Source of the DNA: Curtobacterium sp. MMLR14_010
GTDB taxonomy: Bacteria; Actinomycetota; Actinomycetes; Actinomycetales; Microbacteriaceae
Assembly: GCF_001865015.1 (NCBI RefSeq)
Contig: NZ_MJGV01000019.1
Coordinates: forward strand, 1-64,000
DNA length: 64,000 bases
Direction: 5' to 3'
Shown here: one piece after another, positions 27,079-37,615 of the stretch
Position numbering within the stretch: position 1 is the stretch's first letter
Layout of the letters: the number at the start of each line of letters is the position of its first letter
Made by a program: the position numbers and the translations under genes
Notes under the pieces: model-generated
The model's input: the letters and a program-made list of their open reading frames with translations, nothing else
Told to the model about the DNA's origin: nothing
Databases searched by the model: none

Positions 27079-28005
27079 TCAGGAGGCGTCGAGTGCCGAC
27101 TCGGCCCGGGCGAGGGCGGTCCGCTCGTGGTCGTCGAGCGTGGACCGGGAGCTGCGGACGCCGTCGTTGATCTCGACGATCAGGCGGCTGAGCCTGGTGG
27201 CGGGGTCGGCGGAGGCCGGGTACTCGTTGTCGCTGCCCATGCGAGCGTGCAACGGCGTGAGGGTCGCGATCGCGGACTCCACGGCACGGGCCCGCCGCGC
27301 ACGGGCGGTCCGGTGCCCGACCACGAGCAGCAGCATGCCCGACGCGACGCAGAGGACCGCGCCCGGGGTGGCGATGTCGTACGGCAGCGAGAGCCGGCGG
27401 GTGAGGGCGACGTCCCCGAGCACGTGCGCGAGGTCCATCACGATGACCACGACCATCCGCACGACCCCGGCCACCCCACCGAGCACGAGCACCCACAGCC
27501 CGACGAGGTCCGTGCGCGTGCGGGCCTCGCGGACGTGCAGCACGCAGATCCACCCGGTGGCGGCGAGGGCGACCCCGAGGTAGACCGTCTGCGCGATCGA
27601 GTAGACCGCCGCTGCCGGTTCGGCCCCGGCGACGAGCATGAAGGTGGTCGTCGTCGGGGGCTTGGGCAGGACCACGAACGCAGTGACGATCACGACGCCG
27701 ACCACGGCGCACGACACGACGATCGCGTTCCGCAGCCACCGGCTGTCGGCGCCGACGGCCTTCGCGACGCCCCAGAGCAGCGTGCTCGTGCCCGCGATCA
27801 TCAGGCAGTCGCTGACCACCGTGACGACGTTCCGGCCGCCGACGAGGGGGTCGAGCCACCGGTAGAGCGGGTCCACGTTCGTCACGATCGTGGCGGAGAA
27901 CAGCAGGAACGTCACCGCGAGGGTGCGGTCCTGCCCCCGCTGCAGGACGAACAGGACGACCGCGCCCGCGACGAGCAGGACGGCCTGGGCGACGGCGAGG
28001 ATCAT
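27079..28005 (-). CDS. MAB_1171c-type (DUF6545-like) polytopic membrane protein
   Basis: 308 aa with seven predicted helices from residue 1 to about 225 and a cytoplasmic C-terminal tail. The tail motif RLSRLIVEINDGVRSSRSTL resembles the VVEIRDG segment of actinobacterial proteins annotated MAB_1171c family putative transporter. The transporter label is only a family name; a seven-helix receptor-like role is as plausible. It is the last gene of an XRE / ImmA / membrane triad, 13 bp after immA, and the three are probably co-transcribed. Confidence 0.75.
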   Translation of the reverse strand: MILAVAQAVLLVAGAVVLFVLQRGQDRTLAVTFLLFSATIVTNVDPLYRWLDPLVGGRNVVTVVSDCLMIAGTSTLLWGVAKAVGADSRWLRNAIVVSCAVVGVVIVTAFVVLPKPPTTTTFMLVAGAEPAAAVYSIAQTVYLGVALAATGWICVLHVREARTRTDLVGLWVLVLGGVAGVVRMVVVIVMDLAHVLGDVALTRRLSLPYDIATPGAVLCVASGMLLLVVGHRTARARRARAVESAIATLTPLHARMGSDNEYPASADPATRLSRLIVEINDGVRSSRSTLDDHERTALARAESALDAS

Positions 28006-28018
28006 CGCGGGCGCTCGG

Positions 28019-28480
28019 TCAGCCGAAGACGCCGCGGAAGGCGCTCGGCCGGCTGCGGTGGTCGCGGATGAGCTGGGCGAGGCGGTCGGCGAAGTGCTCG
28101 GCCTCGCGCTCGAAGGTGTTCTCGAACAGCCCGCGCGCCATGGCCCGCTCGACCTTGTACTCGGGCAGGTCCGGGATGACGTCCCGGATGTACGCCGACT
28201 GCGCCGAGGCGTCCTGATGGGCGTGCAGCACGTGGCCGAGCTCGTGCCCGATGACGAACGCGCGGAACGTGCGCGACGGGGACGGCGAGATCATGATGAG
28301 GTGCTGGTGCTCGAGCGTGGCGACGAAGCCGCAGACGGGCTCGTCGGCCAGGAAGGCCTCTTCCCGGACGACGATCGGCTTGCCGACGATCTCCGAGGCC
28401 ACGCGCACGGCGTCATCGACGTCCGCCCAACGCTCGTCCTGACCGCGCTGCCAGAAGGCGTCGACCCGCGCCGCGGTCAC
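28019..28480 (-). CDS. ImmA/IrrE-family zinc metallopeptidase
   Basis: 153 aa. HELGH at residues 79-83 (VIGHELGHVLHAH) is the zincin motif and the acidic EREAEHFADRL near 124-134 supplies the third ligand, typical of the ImmA/IrrE (COG2856) group that cleaves or sequesters XRE repressors. Start GTG 28478-28480 overlaps the stop of the XRE gene as GTGA, so the pair is translationally coupled. This suggests the XRE protein is its substrate or partner. Longer upstream frames are antisense noise. Confidence 0.88.
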   Translation of the reverse strand: MTAARVDAFWQRGQDERWADVDDAVRVASEIVGKPIVVREEAFLADEPVCGFVATLEHQHLIMISPSPSRTFRAFVIGHELGHVLHAHQDASAQSAYIRDVIPDLPEYKVERAMARGLFENTFEREAEHFADRLAQLIRDHRSRPSAFRGVFG

Positions 28481-28917
28481 GGCAGGATCCCGCGCTGCGA
28501 TTCCTCTTCGATCACCGCGGCGATCCGGCGGAGGGCGTCGGGTGAGAGCTCGCCGGGGAAGGTCCGGGCGGCGAACCCGCTGACCCGGGCCGAGCGGAGC
28601 GAGCGGACGAGGGCGAGCTGCGCGCCGATCCGCTCCGGGATCTGGCTGTCCTCGAGCAGGAAGCGCTCGTCGACCTCGAAGAACTCGGCCAGGAGCTGCA
28701 GCAGCGCCGTGTCCCGGTTGCGACGACCGTCGCCCGAGATCATGTAGGTCCACTTGGCGCGCGAGAGGGATCCGCCGCGGGCGTCGACCCACTCCTCGAT
28801 CGCGGAGAACGGCACCGGCGATCCCCGCTGCGACTCCTCGAAGTCGAGCAGCAGGTTGAGCCGGCGTGCGAGCTCGGCGGCGTCGAGCGCGCCGCCCTTC
28901 GGTTCGTGTGTGCCCAT
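28477..28917 (-). CDS. XRE-type helix-turn-helix regulator
   Basis: 146 aa. The N-terminal half (LARRLNLLLDFEE ... FSAIEEWVDARGGSLSRAKWTYMISGDGRRNRDTALLQLLAEFFEVDERFLL) has the interrupted HTH and the FF-V-x-x-FLL end seen in EspR-like XRE regulators. The C-terminal half is helical (LALVRSLRSARVSGFAAR) and may dimerise or be the ImmA cleavage region. ATG 28915-28917. It is the first gene of the triad, whose start lies about 60 bp from the 3' end of tRNA-Lys. Confidence 0.8.
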   Translation of the reverse strand: MGTHEPKGGALDAAELARRLNLLLDFEESQRGSPVPFSAIEEWVDARGGSLSRAKWTYMISGDGRRNRDTALLQLLAEFFEVDERFLLEDSQIPERIGAQLALVRSLRSARVSGFAARTFPGELSPDALRRIAAVIEEESQRGILP

Positions 28918-28977
28918 GCGTCCCCCGACCCCTCCGGATACACGGAAACCCCCGCCGGAGCGAGGGTCTCAGTCGTG

Positions 28978-29050
<73 letters not shown>

Positions 29051-29102
29051 GTGCACTCGTCTTGCAAGTGCTGCTGCGGTGTGTGTTCCGCAACGGGAAT
29101 CA

Positions 29103-29112
29103 ACAATAGCAT
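29103..29112. promoter_or_regulatory. Overlapping divergent -10 boxes for tRNA-Lys and bcp
   Basis: ACAATAGCAT reads TATTGT on the minus strand (towards tRNA-Lys) and TAGCAT on the plus strand (towards bcp), sharing two bases. This suggests a mutually exclusive bidirectional promoter. No good -35 boxes are seen. Confidence 0.4.
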
Positions 29113-29163
29113 GGGATTCGCGTGCCCGAGAACACCTCCGGGCACCGACCGAACAGGAGCACC

Positions 29164-29634
29164 ATGACGGACCGTCTCGTCGCCGGCGACACCGCCCCCG
29201 ACTTCACCCTGCAGGACCAGGACGGCACCGAGCACAGGCTCGGGTCCCTGCGTGGACGCAAGGTCATCGTGTACTTCTACCCCGCGGCGTCGACCCCGGG
29301 CTGCACCACCGAGGCCTGCGACTTCCGCGACAACATGTCCTCGCTCCAGGCCGCCGGGTACGAGGTCCTCGGCGTGTCGAAGGACGACCTCCCCGCCCTG
29401 GCGACCTTCAAGCACGAGCAGGCCCTGACCTTCCCGCTGCTGAGCGACCCGGACCTGGCGGTACACAAGGCCTACGCGGCCTGGGGCGAGAAGAACAACT
29501 ACGGCAAGGTCGTCACCGGCACGATCCGGTCGACCATCGTCGTCGACGAGGACGGCACCGTGCAGCTGCCCCTCTACAACGTGAAGGCGACCGGTCACGT
29601 GGCCAGCCTGCGGAAGAAGCTCGGCCTGGTCTGA
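29164..29634 (+). CDS. bcp: Thioredoxin-dependent peroxiredoxin (Bcp/PrxQ type)
   Basis: 156-aa cytoplasmic peroxidase reducing hydroperoxides. PDFTLQDQDG and YFYPAASTPGCTTEACDFRDN contain peroxidatic Cys47 and resolving Cys52 in the 1-Cys/atypical 2-Cys PrxQ arrangement. YGKVVTGTIRSTIVVDEDG carries the conserved arginine. ATG 29164 has AGGAG 6 nt upstream, so this gene has a normal leader. Confidence 0.93.
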   Translation: MTDRLVAGDTAPDFTLQDQDGTEHRLGSLRGRKVIVYFYPAASTPGCTTEACDFRDNMSSLQAAGYEVLGVSKDDLPALATFKHEQALTFPLLSDPDLAVHKAYAAWGEKNNYGKVVTGTIRSTIVVDEDGTVQLPLYNVKATGHVASLRKKLGLV

Positions 29635-29641
29635 GTCCGCG

Positions 29642-29696
29642 ACGCACTGGAGGCCCGGTGCTGGTCCCTGGGACCGGCACCGGGCCTCCAGTGCGT
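29642..29696. terminator. 55-nt palindrome terminator, GGAGGCYCG family
   Basis: ACGCACTGGAGGCCCGGTG and following bases pair with the complement ending CGGGCCTCCAGTGCGT; about 26 bp with one wobble. It separates convergent bcp and the membrane gene ending at 29716. Confidence 0.8.
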
Positions 29697-29715
29697 TGCC
29701 GGCCCGGTCCTGGCG

Positions 29716-30138
29716 CTACTCGACCCGGCGAGCCAGCGTGGTGGTCACCGACTTCGACAGCACCAGCGTGATCGCGATGAGCGCCGGCAGGAGCAGTGCC
29801 CACCCGACCGCGGGCACGCGGAAGACGCCCTGGAAGGCGCCGATCGCGAGCGCCCCCTGCAGGACCTGCCACACGACGATGCCGCTGCGCACCCAGGGAC
29901 GACTGCGCCAGAGCCCGAGCAGCAGCGACCCGAGCCACAGCGCCGCGATCGCCGCCAGCACCACGAGGGCGATGCCGGACGCCACGCTCGTCGCCGGCGC
30001 CACGACGAGTTCCACGAGCAGCACGACCGTCACGACCGCGACGGCGAGGAACTCGAGCGCGAGGACGATGAGCAGCCCGTACATCGCCCGCGACCGCGGC
30101 TCGGGAGCGTCGGGGACGGTCGAGGTGGGGTCAGACAC
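29716..30138 (-). CDS. Small four-helix membrane protein, unknown function
   Basis: 140 aa. A short Pro/Ser-rich start (MSDPTSTVPDAPEPRSR) precedes four helices: MYGLLIVLALEFLAVAVVTVVLLVEL, SGIALVVLAAIAALWLGSLL, GIVVWQVLQGALAIGAFQG and GWALLLPALIAITLVL. No family recognised. GTG 30136-30138 is used because GGAGG sits a few nt upstream; an ATG further out (30157-30159) would place that site inside the gene. Divergent from whiB1. Confidence 0.65.
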   Translation of the reverse strand: MSDPTSTVPDAPEPRSRAMYGLLIVLALEFLAVAVVTVVLLVELVVAPATSVASGIALVVLAAIAALWLGSLLLGLWRSRPWVRSGIVVWQVLQGALAIGAFQGVFRVPAVGWALLLPALIAITLVLSKSVTTTLARRVE

Positions 30139-30162
30139 AGAGATCCTCCAGCATTGCAACCC

Positions 30163-30402
30163 TTGATTTGGTCATATCAGTATGGAACGATGTTCGAGGT
30201 CGTTTGGACGGCACGATGTGGTGTGCGTCTCCCGTGGTTCGACGCTCCTCCCCCGAGCGTTCTGCGGGCGTCAGGCTCTCCCCGCGCGGTTTCCTCCCCA
30301 CAGGATCTTCCCGCTCGTCACATGTGCATGTGCAGAGTCCTCCAGCCCCGAACCACGGCCCCGGCCTGCCGTTCGAGCACTGACATCAAGGAGCACCACC
30401 AC
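30163..30402 (+). promoter_or_regulatory. whiB1 promoter and long 5' leader
   Basis: TTGATT (30163-30168), 17-nt spacer, AACGAT (30186-30191) form a plausible sigma-A promoter in an AT-richer patch. Transcription from it would give a leader of about 205 nt before whiB1, unusual in this mostly leaderless window. An AAGGAG site lies before the ATG. Confidence 0.4.
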
Positions 30403-30651
30403 ATGGATTGGCGTGACAAGGCAGCTTGCCTCACCGCAGACCCCGAGCTCTTCTTCCCCGTTGGGAACACCGGGCCCGCGGTGGACCAGATCGAGAAGGC
30501 CAAGTCGGTGTGCGCTCGTTGCACGGTGACGGAGATGTGTCTGCAGTACGCACTCGAGAACAACCAGGACTCCGGCGTCTGGGGTGGCCTCAGCGAGGAC
30601 GAGCGTCGCGCGCTCAAGCGTCGCGCCGCCCGGGCTCGCCGCGCCTCCTGA
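30403..30651 (+). CDS. whiB1: WhiB-family Fe-S regulator, WhiB1/WblE type
   Basis: 82 aa, starting MDWRDKAACL. Four cluster cysteines are at 9, 37, 40 and 46 (C-x27-C-x2-C-x5-C), followed by GVWGG (58-62) and a basic tail (RRALKRRAARARRAS). In mycobacteria WhiB1 is an essential, nitric-oxide-sensitive [4Fe-4S] protein that binds the housekeeping sigma factor. Location next to pdtaS equals the M. tuberculosis order. AAGGAG precedes ATG 30403. Confidence 0.93.
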   Translation: MDWRDKAACLTADPELFFPVGNTGPAVDQIEKAKSVCARCTVTEMCLQYALENNQDSGVWGGLSEDERRALKRRAARARRAS

Positions 30652-30664
30652 CGCAGCTGCGCTG

Positions 30665-30710
30665 ACGACGACGCCCGTCGTGCCCCTCGGGGTGCGGCGG
30701 GCGTCGTCGT
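30665..30710. terminator. Bidirectional terminator between whiB1 and pdtaS
   Basis: ACGACGACGCCCG and CGGGCGTCGTCGT form a 13-bp stem with a further GTGCCCC/GGGGTGC stem nested inside. It serves both convergent genes; not a member of the dispersed families. Confidence 0.8.
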
Positions 30711-30741
30711 GTGCGGTGCGGGCGGGGCCGCAGCCGCGGGG

Positions 30742-32241
30742 CTACGCGGCCGCGGTCTCCCAGCGGAACGGGATCGAGATGGTGACCTCGGTGCCGCTGC
30801 CGGTCAGCGTGTGCCAGTCGATCGTGCCGCCGAGCTCGCCCTGGATCAGCGTGCGGACGATCTGCGTGCCGAGGCCAGAGCCGACCTTGCCCTCGGGCAG
30901 CCCGACCCCGTTGTCGCGGACCTGGATCTCGAGGTGGTCGTCGGAGCGGTGGGCGACGATCTCGACCTCGCCGTCGCGGCCGTCGAGCCCGTGCTCCACC
31001 GCGTTCGTGACGAGCTCGGTGAGCCCGAGGGCGAGCGGCGTGGCGGCCTCGGAGGGCAGCACACCGAACTCCCCGGTCTTCTTCGGGTGCACGGTGGTGT
31101 TGTGCGACGCCGCGACCTCGGTCACGAGCTTGAGCACGGAGTCGAAGACCTCATCGAAGTCGACGTTCTGGCTGAGACCGGTCGACAGGGTGTCGTGCAC
31201 GACGGCGATCGCCGCCACGCGCCGCATCGCGTTCTGCAGGGACGTCTTGGCCTCCTCGGAGTGCGTCCGACGTGCCTGGATGCGCAGGAGCGATGCCACG
31301 GTCTGCAGGTTGTTCTTCACGCGGTGGTGGATCTCGCGGATCGTCGCGTCCTTGGTGATGAGCTCGCGCTCCTGGTGCCGCATCTCGGTGACGTCGCGGC
31401 AGAGCACGACCGCGCCGATCCGCTCACCGTGGTCGCGCAGCGGGATCGACCGCAGCGTGACCGCGACGCCGTTCGACTCGATGTCGGCACGCCACGGGGC
31501 CCGCCCGGTGACGACGAGCGGCAGGGACTCGTCGACGTCGAGCTGGGCGCCGAGGAGCTCGGTCGTGACCTCGGCCAGGGACTTCCGCTCGAGTTCGCCC
31601 TCGAAGCCCATCCGGTTGAAGGCGCTGAGGCCGTTCGGGCTGGCGAACGTGACGATGCCGTTCGTGTCGAGGCGGAGCAGACCGTCGCTCGCCCGGGGTG
31701 CACCACGTCGGGGGCCGGCCGGGGCGCCGAGGTCCGGGAAGTCGCCGGTCGCGATCATGCCGAACAGGTCGTTCGCGCTCGCGGTGAAGTTGAGCTCCTG
31801 GCGGCTCGGCGTGCGCATCTCGTCCTGGTTGGAGTGGCGCGTGACGACGGCGATCGGCCGGTCGGTCGTCTGCTTCGTCTTCGCGCTGAGACGGCGGAGC
31901 ACGGGGATGGCACGGACGCGGGTCGGGGTGTCCTCGTACCAGTCCGGCTCCGCGGAGTCGACGACCCGGGCGGACGCGAAGCTCTCGGTGACCTGTTCGC
32001 GCCACTCCTCGCGGATCTCCTGCCCGACGATGTCGCGGTAGAAGAGCGTCGCGGCGGACGACGGGCGCGCGTGCGCGACGGCCACGAAGGAGCCGTCCTC
32101 GGCCGTCGGCACCCAGAGCACCATGTCGGCGAAGGACAGGTCCGACAGGAGCTGCCAGTCCCCCACCAGCAGGTGGAGCCACTCCACGTCCGCTTCGGAC
32201 GAGCGGCCTTGTGCGAGGACGAGATCACTGAGGGTCGACAC
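30742..32241 (-). CDS. pdtaS: Sensor histidine kinase PdtaS
   Basis: 499-aa soluble kinase. An N-terminal GAF-like domain (about 1-150), a PAS domain (about 180-290), then a HisKA_2 dimerisation box EIHHRVKNNLQTVASLLRIQAR with the phosphoacceptor His, and an HWE/PdtaS-type ATPase (ELVTNAVEHGL, DNGVGLPEG, GLGTQIVRTLI). No membrane helices. In M. tuberculosis PdtaS phosphorylates PdtaR, an RNA-binding antiterminator; pdtaR is not in this window. GTG 32239-32241 is leaderless (TAGACT 6 nt upstream). Confidence 0.92.
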   Translation of the reverse strand: MSTLSDLVLAQGRSSEADVEWLHLLVGDWQLLSDLSFADMVLWVPTAEDGSFVAVAHARPSSAATLFYRDIVGQEIREEWREQVTESFASARVVDSAEPDWYEDTPTRVRAIPVLRRLSAKTKQTTDRPIAVVTRHSNQDEMRTPSRQELNFTASANDLFGMIATGDFPDLGAPAGPRRGAPRASDGLLRLDTNGIVTFASPNGLSAFNRMGFEGELERKSLAEVTTELLGAQLDVDESLPLVVTGRAPWRADIESNGVAVTLRSIPLRDHGERIGAVVLCRDVTEMRHQERELITKDATIREIHHRVKNNLQTVASLLRIQARRTHSEEAKTSLQNAMRRVAAIAVVHDTLSTGLSQNVDFDEVFDSVLKLVTEVAASHNTTVHPKKTGEFGVLPSEAATPLALGLTELVTNAVEHGLDGRDGEVEIVAHRSDDHLEIQVRDNGVGLPEGKVGSGLGTQIVRTLIQGELGGTIDWHTLTGSGTEVTISIPFRWETAAA

Positions 32242-32247
32242 CCGACC

Positions 32248-32253
32248 AGTCTA
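32248..32253 (-). promoter_or_regulatory. -10 box, leaderless pdtaS
   Basis: TAGACT, 6 nt before the GTG at 32241. Confidence 0.5.
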
Positions 32254-32360
32254 GGTCCGGCGGGCTTGTGGACAGATCGTCATTCTCCACAGCCCAGGTT
32301 CTGTCTCATTCGGTATTTCTCATTCCCCATACGCTCTGCCCACCAACGAAAGGGGCCGGG

Positions 32361-32885
32361 GTGGCGCGGGAAGCACGGCGGGTCGACGACGATCCGCACG
32401 AGATCAGAGGACCGGGCAGCACGACGGTCGACCAGGACGAGACAGCCCTGCACGTGGAGGCCGACGAGTCCACGCCCGCTGCGGCGACCACGACGCCCGT
32501 GCCACGACCGGTCGGAGCGGACGGGTCGGCACCAGGGCCACCGCCCCTGCCGGACCCGGCGGAGACCGCGCAGGCGCTCGCGCTGTGCGTCGCCGAGATC
32601 CTCACCGGGGCGCGGGACGTCGACAGCATCGCCCGGTGGATCACGGACGACGTGCAGCGGCACCTCCACCAGCGGGCCGCCGCCGCCGCCCGGGCACGGT
32701 CGGCGTCCCCACACCGGAACCGACGGCCGTCGATCCGGGTCGGGAGCGTCGTCGTCAGCCGACCGCGCGACGGCGTGGCCGAGGCGAGCGTGGTCGTCCA
32801 CACCCGCAGTCATGCCCGAGCGGTCGCGATCCGGCTCGAGGAGCGGGCGGGACGGTGGCGCGCCACCGCCATCGGGATGCTCTGA
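32361..32885 (+). CDS. Rv3235-family protein
   Basis: 174 aa: an acidic, Pro/Ala-rich, probably disordered N-terminal 75 residues, then a compact domain (TAQALALCVAEILTGARDVDSIARWITDDVQRHLHQRAAAAAR ... IRVGSVVVSRPRDGVAEASVVVHTRSHARAVAIRLEERAGRWRATAIGML). The C-terminal pattern and its place between pdtaS and secA match the Rv3235 family; function unknown, often proposed as a SecA-associated accessory. GTG 32361 follows AAAGGGG. Confidence 0.8.
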   Translation: MAREARRVDDDPHEIRGPGSTTVDQDETALHVEADESTPAAATTTPVPRPVGADGSAPGPPPLPDPAETAQALALCVAEILTGARDVDSIARWITDDVQRHLHQRAAAAARARSASPHRNRRPSIRVGSVVVSRPRDGVAEASVVVHTRSHARAVAIRLEERAGRWRATAIGML

Positions 32886-32930
32886 CCGGCGCAGCGGCTC
32901 CCACCCGGCGGTGCTGGACGCGACCACGGA

Positions 32931-32974
32931 CAGACGGGAGGCCCGGTGCCAGCTGGCACCGGGCCTCCCGTCTG
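32931..32974. terminator. Perfect 44-bp palindrome terminator, GGAGGCYCG family
   Basis: Perfect 22-bp arms, CAGACGGGAGGCCCGG ... CCGGGCCTCCCGTCTG, sharing the centre GGTGCCAGCTGGCACC with 20451-20500. It lies between the convergent Rv3235-like gene and secA. Confidence 0.85.
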
Positions 32975-32989
32975 GAGCGATGGTCGGGA

Positions 32990-35770
<2,781 letters not shown>

Positions 35771-35875
35771 GTGAACTCCTTACGGTTCGTCGCGCGCGGT
35801 CGGCGCGTCCGAACAGCCAGTCATGCTAGCAACCCGCCGGAGACCTGTGCTGTGAGGAACGCCGACGGAACACAG

Positions 35876-35907
35876 GTGTGCGCGGCCCGCGGACGGGCCG
35901 CGCACAC
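35876..35907 (-). terminator. Terminator after hpf
   Basis: GTGTGCGCGGCCC and GGGCCGCGCACAC form a perfect 13-bp stem with a 6-nt loop, 20 nt after the hpf stop. Confidence 0.8.
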
Positions 35908-35927
35908 CGGGGTGGTCCCTCGGACGC

Positions 35928-36644
35928 TCAGGCGAGCGCGGCCGCGGGCTCCGTCTGGGCGGTGTCGGCGGCCGACGAGTCGGTGTCGGCGGCGTCGGTG
36001 CCGTCGAGCCCGATGACGCCGTAGTCCCAGCCCTTGCGCCGGTAGACGACGCTCGGTCGACGGGTCTCCGCGTCGACGAACAGGTAGAAGTCGTGGCCGA
36101 CGAGCTCCATGAAGTACAGGGCGTCGTCCACGGTCATCGGCTCGGCGGTGAAGACCTTCTCGCGGATGACGACGGGCGAGTAGACCTCGTCCTCCTCGTC
36201 CTCGTGGCGGTCCTCGGTGATCACGGGGATCGCACCGGTGGCGACCTCCTCGATGAGCTTGCCGTCGGCGGGCACGACGTCCATGCCGTCGAACGCCGAT
36301 CCAGCCGCCTCGGCGACGGAGGTGGGGCGGTGGCGACCGCGGTGCACCTTGCGGCGGTCGCGGGCCCGGCGGAGGCGCTCCATGATCCGGGCGAAGGCGA
36401 GGTCGAACGCCGCGTACTTGTCCGACGCGGCGGACTCGGCCCGCACGAGGGGTCCTGGTCCGATCAGCGTCAGTTCGACGCGGTCCTCGCCCTGACCGCC
36501 GCTCTTCTCGTTGTGCCGGCTGATCCGCACCTCGAAGGCGAGTGCGCGGTCCGCGAGCACGTCGATCTTGTCGGACTTCTGCTCGACGTAGGTACGGAAT
36601 CGGTCGGTGACCCCGACGTTCCGGCCTGTGATCGTCACGTCCAT
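35928..36644 (-). CDS. hpf: Long-form ribosome hibernation promoting factor
   Basis: 238 aa. N-terminal S30AE domain (MDVTITGRNVGVTDRFRTYVEQK ... VRISRHNEKSGGQGEDRVELTLIGPGPLVRAE), a basic linker (RLRRARDRRKVHRGRHRP), and a C-terminal dimerisation domain (VVIREKVFTAEPMTVDDALYFMELVGHDFYLFVDAETRRPSVVYRRKGWDYGVIGL). This is the form that makes 100S ribosome dimers in stationary phase. ATG 36642-36644 with GGGAGCC upstream is preferred over earlier in-frame starts that add Arg/Ser residues. Confidence 0.94.
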   Translation of the reverse strand: MDVTITGRNVGVTDRFRTYVEQKSDKIDVLADRALAFEVRISRHNEKSGGQGEDRVELTLIGPGPLVRAESAASDKYAAFDLAFARIMERLRRARDRRKVHRGRHRPTSVAEAAGSAFDGMDVVPADGKLIEEVATGAIPVITEDRHEDEEDEVYSPVVIREKVFTAEPMTVDDALYFMELVGHDFYLFVDAETRRPSVVYRRKGWDYGVIGLDGTDAADTDSSAADTAQTEPAAALA

Positions 36645-36810
36645 GGCGGCTCCCATCGCTGAGTCGGCGCGTCGCCTGGTTCCGGCGAACTCCGACGCCT
36701 TGTCAGGGACGCTAGACCCGCCGGTGGACACGTGTCACCGGGAGCGGGCGCGTCGCGGCGGACACCCACCGGATGCACAGAGGACACCGGGCGTTCATCC
36801 GAGGGCGGCG

Positions 36811-37488
36811 TCATGCCTCCACGCTCGCCGTCGCGACGCACCGCACCACCCGTCCACCGGCGGCCCGGACGGCACGGACCGCCTCGGCCATGGTCACCCC
36901 GGTGGTCACGACGTCGTCCACGAGCACGACGTCACGACCCTGCACCCGGACGGCGCGGAGGGTGCCGACCGTGGCGGCGACCCGCTCCAGGGCCGTGCGC
37001 TCCTTCTGGCCGGCCCCGGCGGCCAGCCCGCCGCCGGACAGCCGACGGCCGGGCGCCCGGACGCGGTGCAGCTGCCCGGTCCCCCGCACACCGCCCCGCG
37101 CGAGCAGGAGCACCACAGGGTCGAAGCCGCGCCGACGCCGACCGCGCGGGGACGGCGGGACCCGGAGGACCACCGTGCCCGGCGGGGCCTCGGCGAGCGC
37201 CTGACGCACCAGCGCGGCGGTTCGGTGGCCGAGGGGGCCGGCGACGTCGACGCGACCGCGGAGCTTGAGCTCGAGGAGCAGGGTGCGGACGAGGCCCTCG
37301 TACTCGAAGGCGGCGTCGAGGCGCACCCCGCCGACGAGCCGGACCCGGTGGGGGCGTCCGGCGAGCGCGGCACGGCAGGACCGGCAGAGGGCACGGTCGG
37401 GCGTGCCACACCCGAGACAGGCGACGGGGAGGAACAGGGCGACGACGGCGACGAGTGCGTCGCGCCAGGGGTGTGGAGCCGGGGTCAT
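36811..37488 (-). CDS. comF: ComF-family phosphoribosyltransferase-like protein
   Basis: 225 aa. A short N-terminal zinc-ribbon remnant (CLGCGTPDRALCRSC) and a type I phosphoribosyltransferase fold ending in the PRPP loop [46 protein letters not shown] is the conserved ComF central segment. In competent bacteria ComF supports DNA uptake; in actinobacteria the role is open. ATG 37486-37488 (CAGGAT 6 nt upstream, weak). Position between hpf and lpqB is as in M. tuberculosis. Confidence 0.85.
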   Translation of the reverse strand: MTPAPHPWRDALVAVVALFLPVACLGCGTPDRALCRSCRAALAGRPHRVRLVGGVRLDAAFEYEGLVRTLLLELKLRGRVDVAGPLGHRTAALVRQALAEAPPGTVVLRVPPSPRGRRRRGFDPVVLLLARGGVRGTGQLHRVRAPGRRLSGGGLAAGAGQKERTALERVAATVGTLRAVRVQGRDVVLVDDVVTTGVTMAEAVRAVRAAGGRVVRCVATASVEA

Positions 37489-37615
37489 GGGGCGATCCTG
37501 GCCGCGGGAGGGCACCGGGCGGGGGCGGCGTCGGGGGCGGTGGAGGGCCTCCCGGCCGGGCCGCCTGTGGAGGAACGGCCCGACCGGCCGTCGTGGGACC
37601 GCCTGCACCGCCTCG

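Noticed and set aside
27055-27080. Possible attachment-site copy of the tRNA-Lys 3' end (GTGCGCACCTCGG)
   Set aside because: Only partial similarity to the tRNA end; no exact direct repeat of useful length.
37540-37570. Extra members of the GGAGGCYCG family (also near 13467 and 43727)
   Set aside because: Only the short GGGCCTCCCGG core matches, which base composition alone can give.
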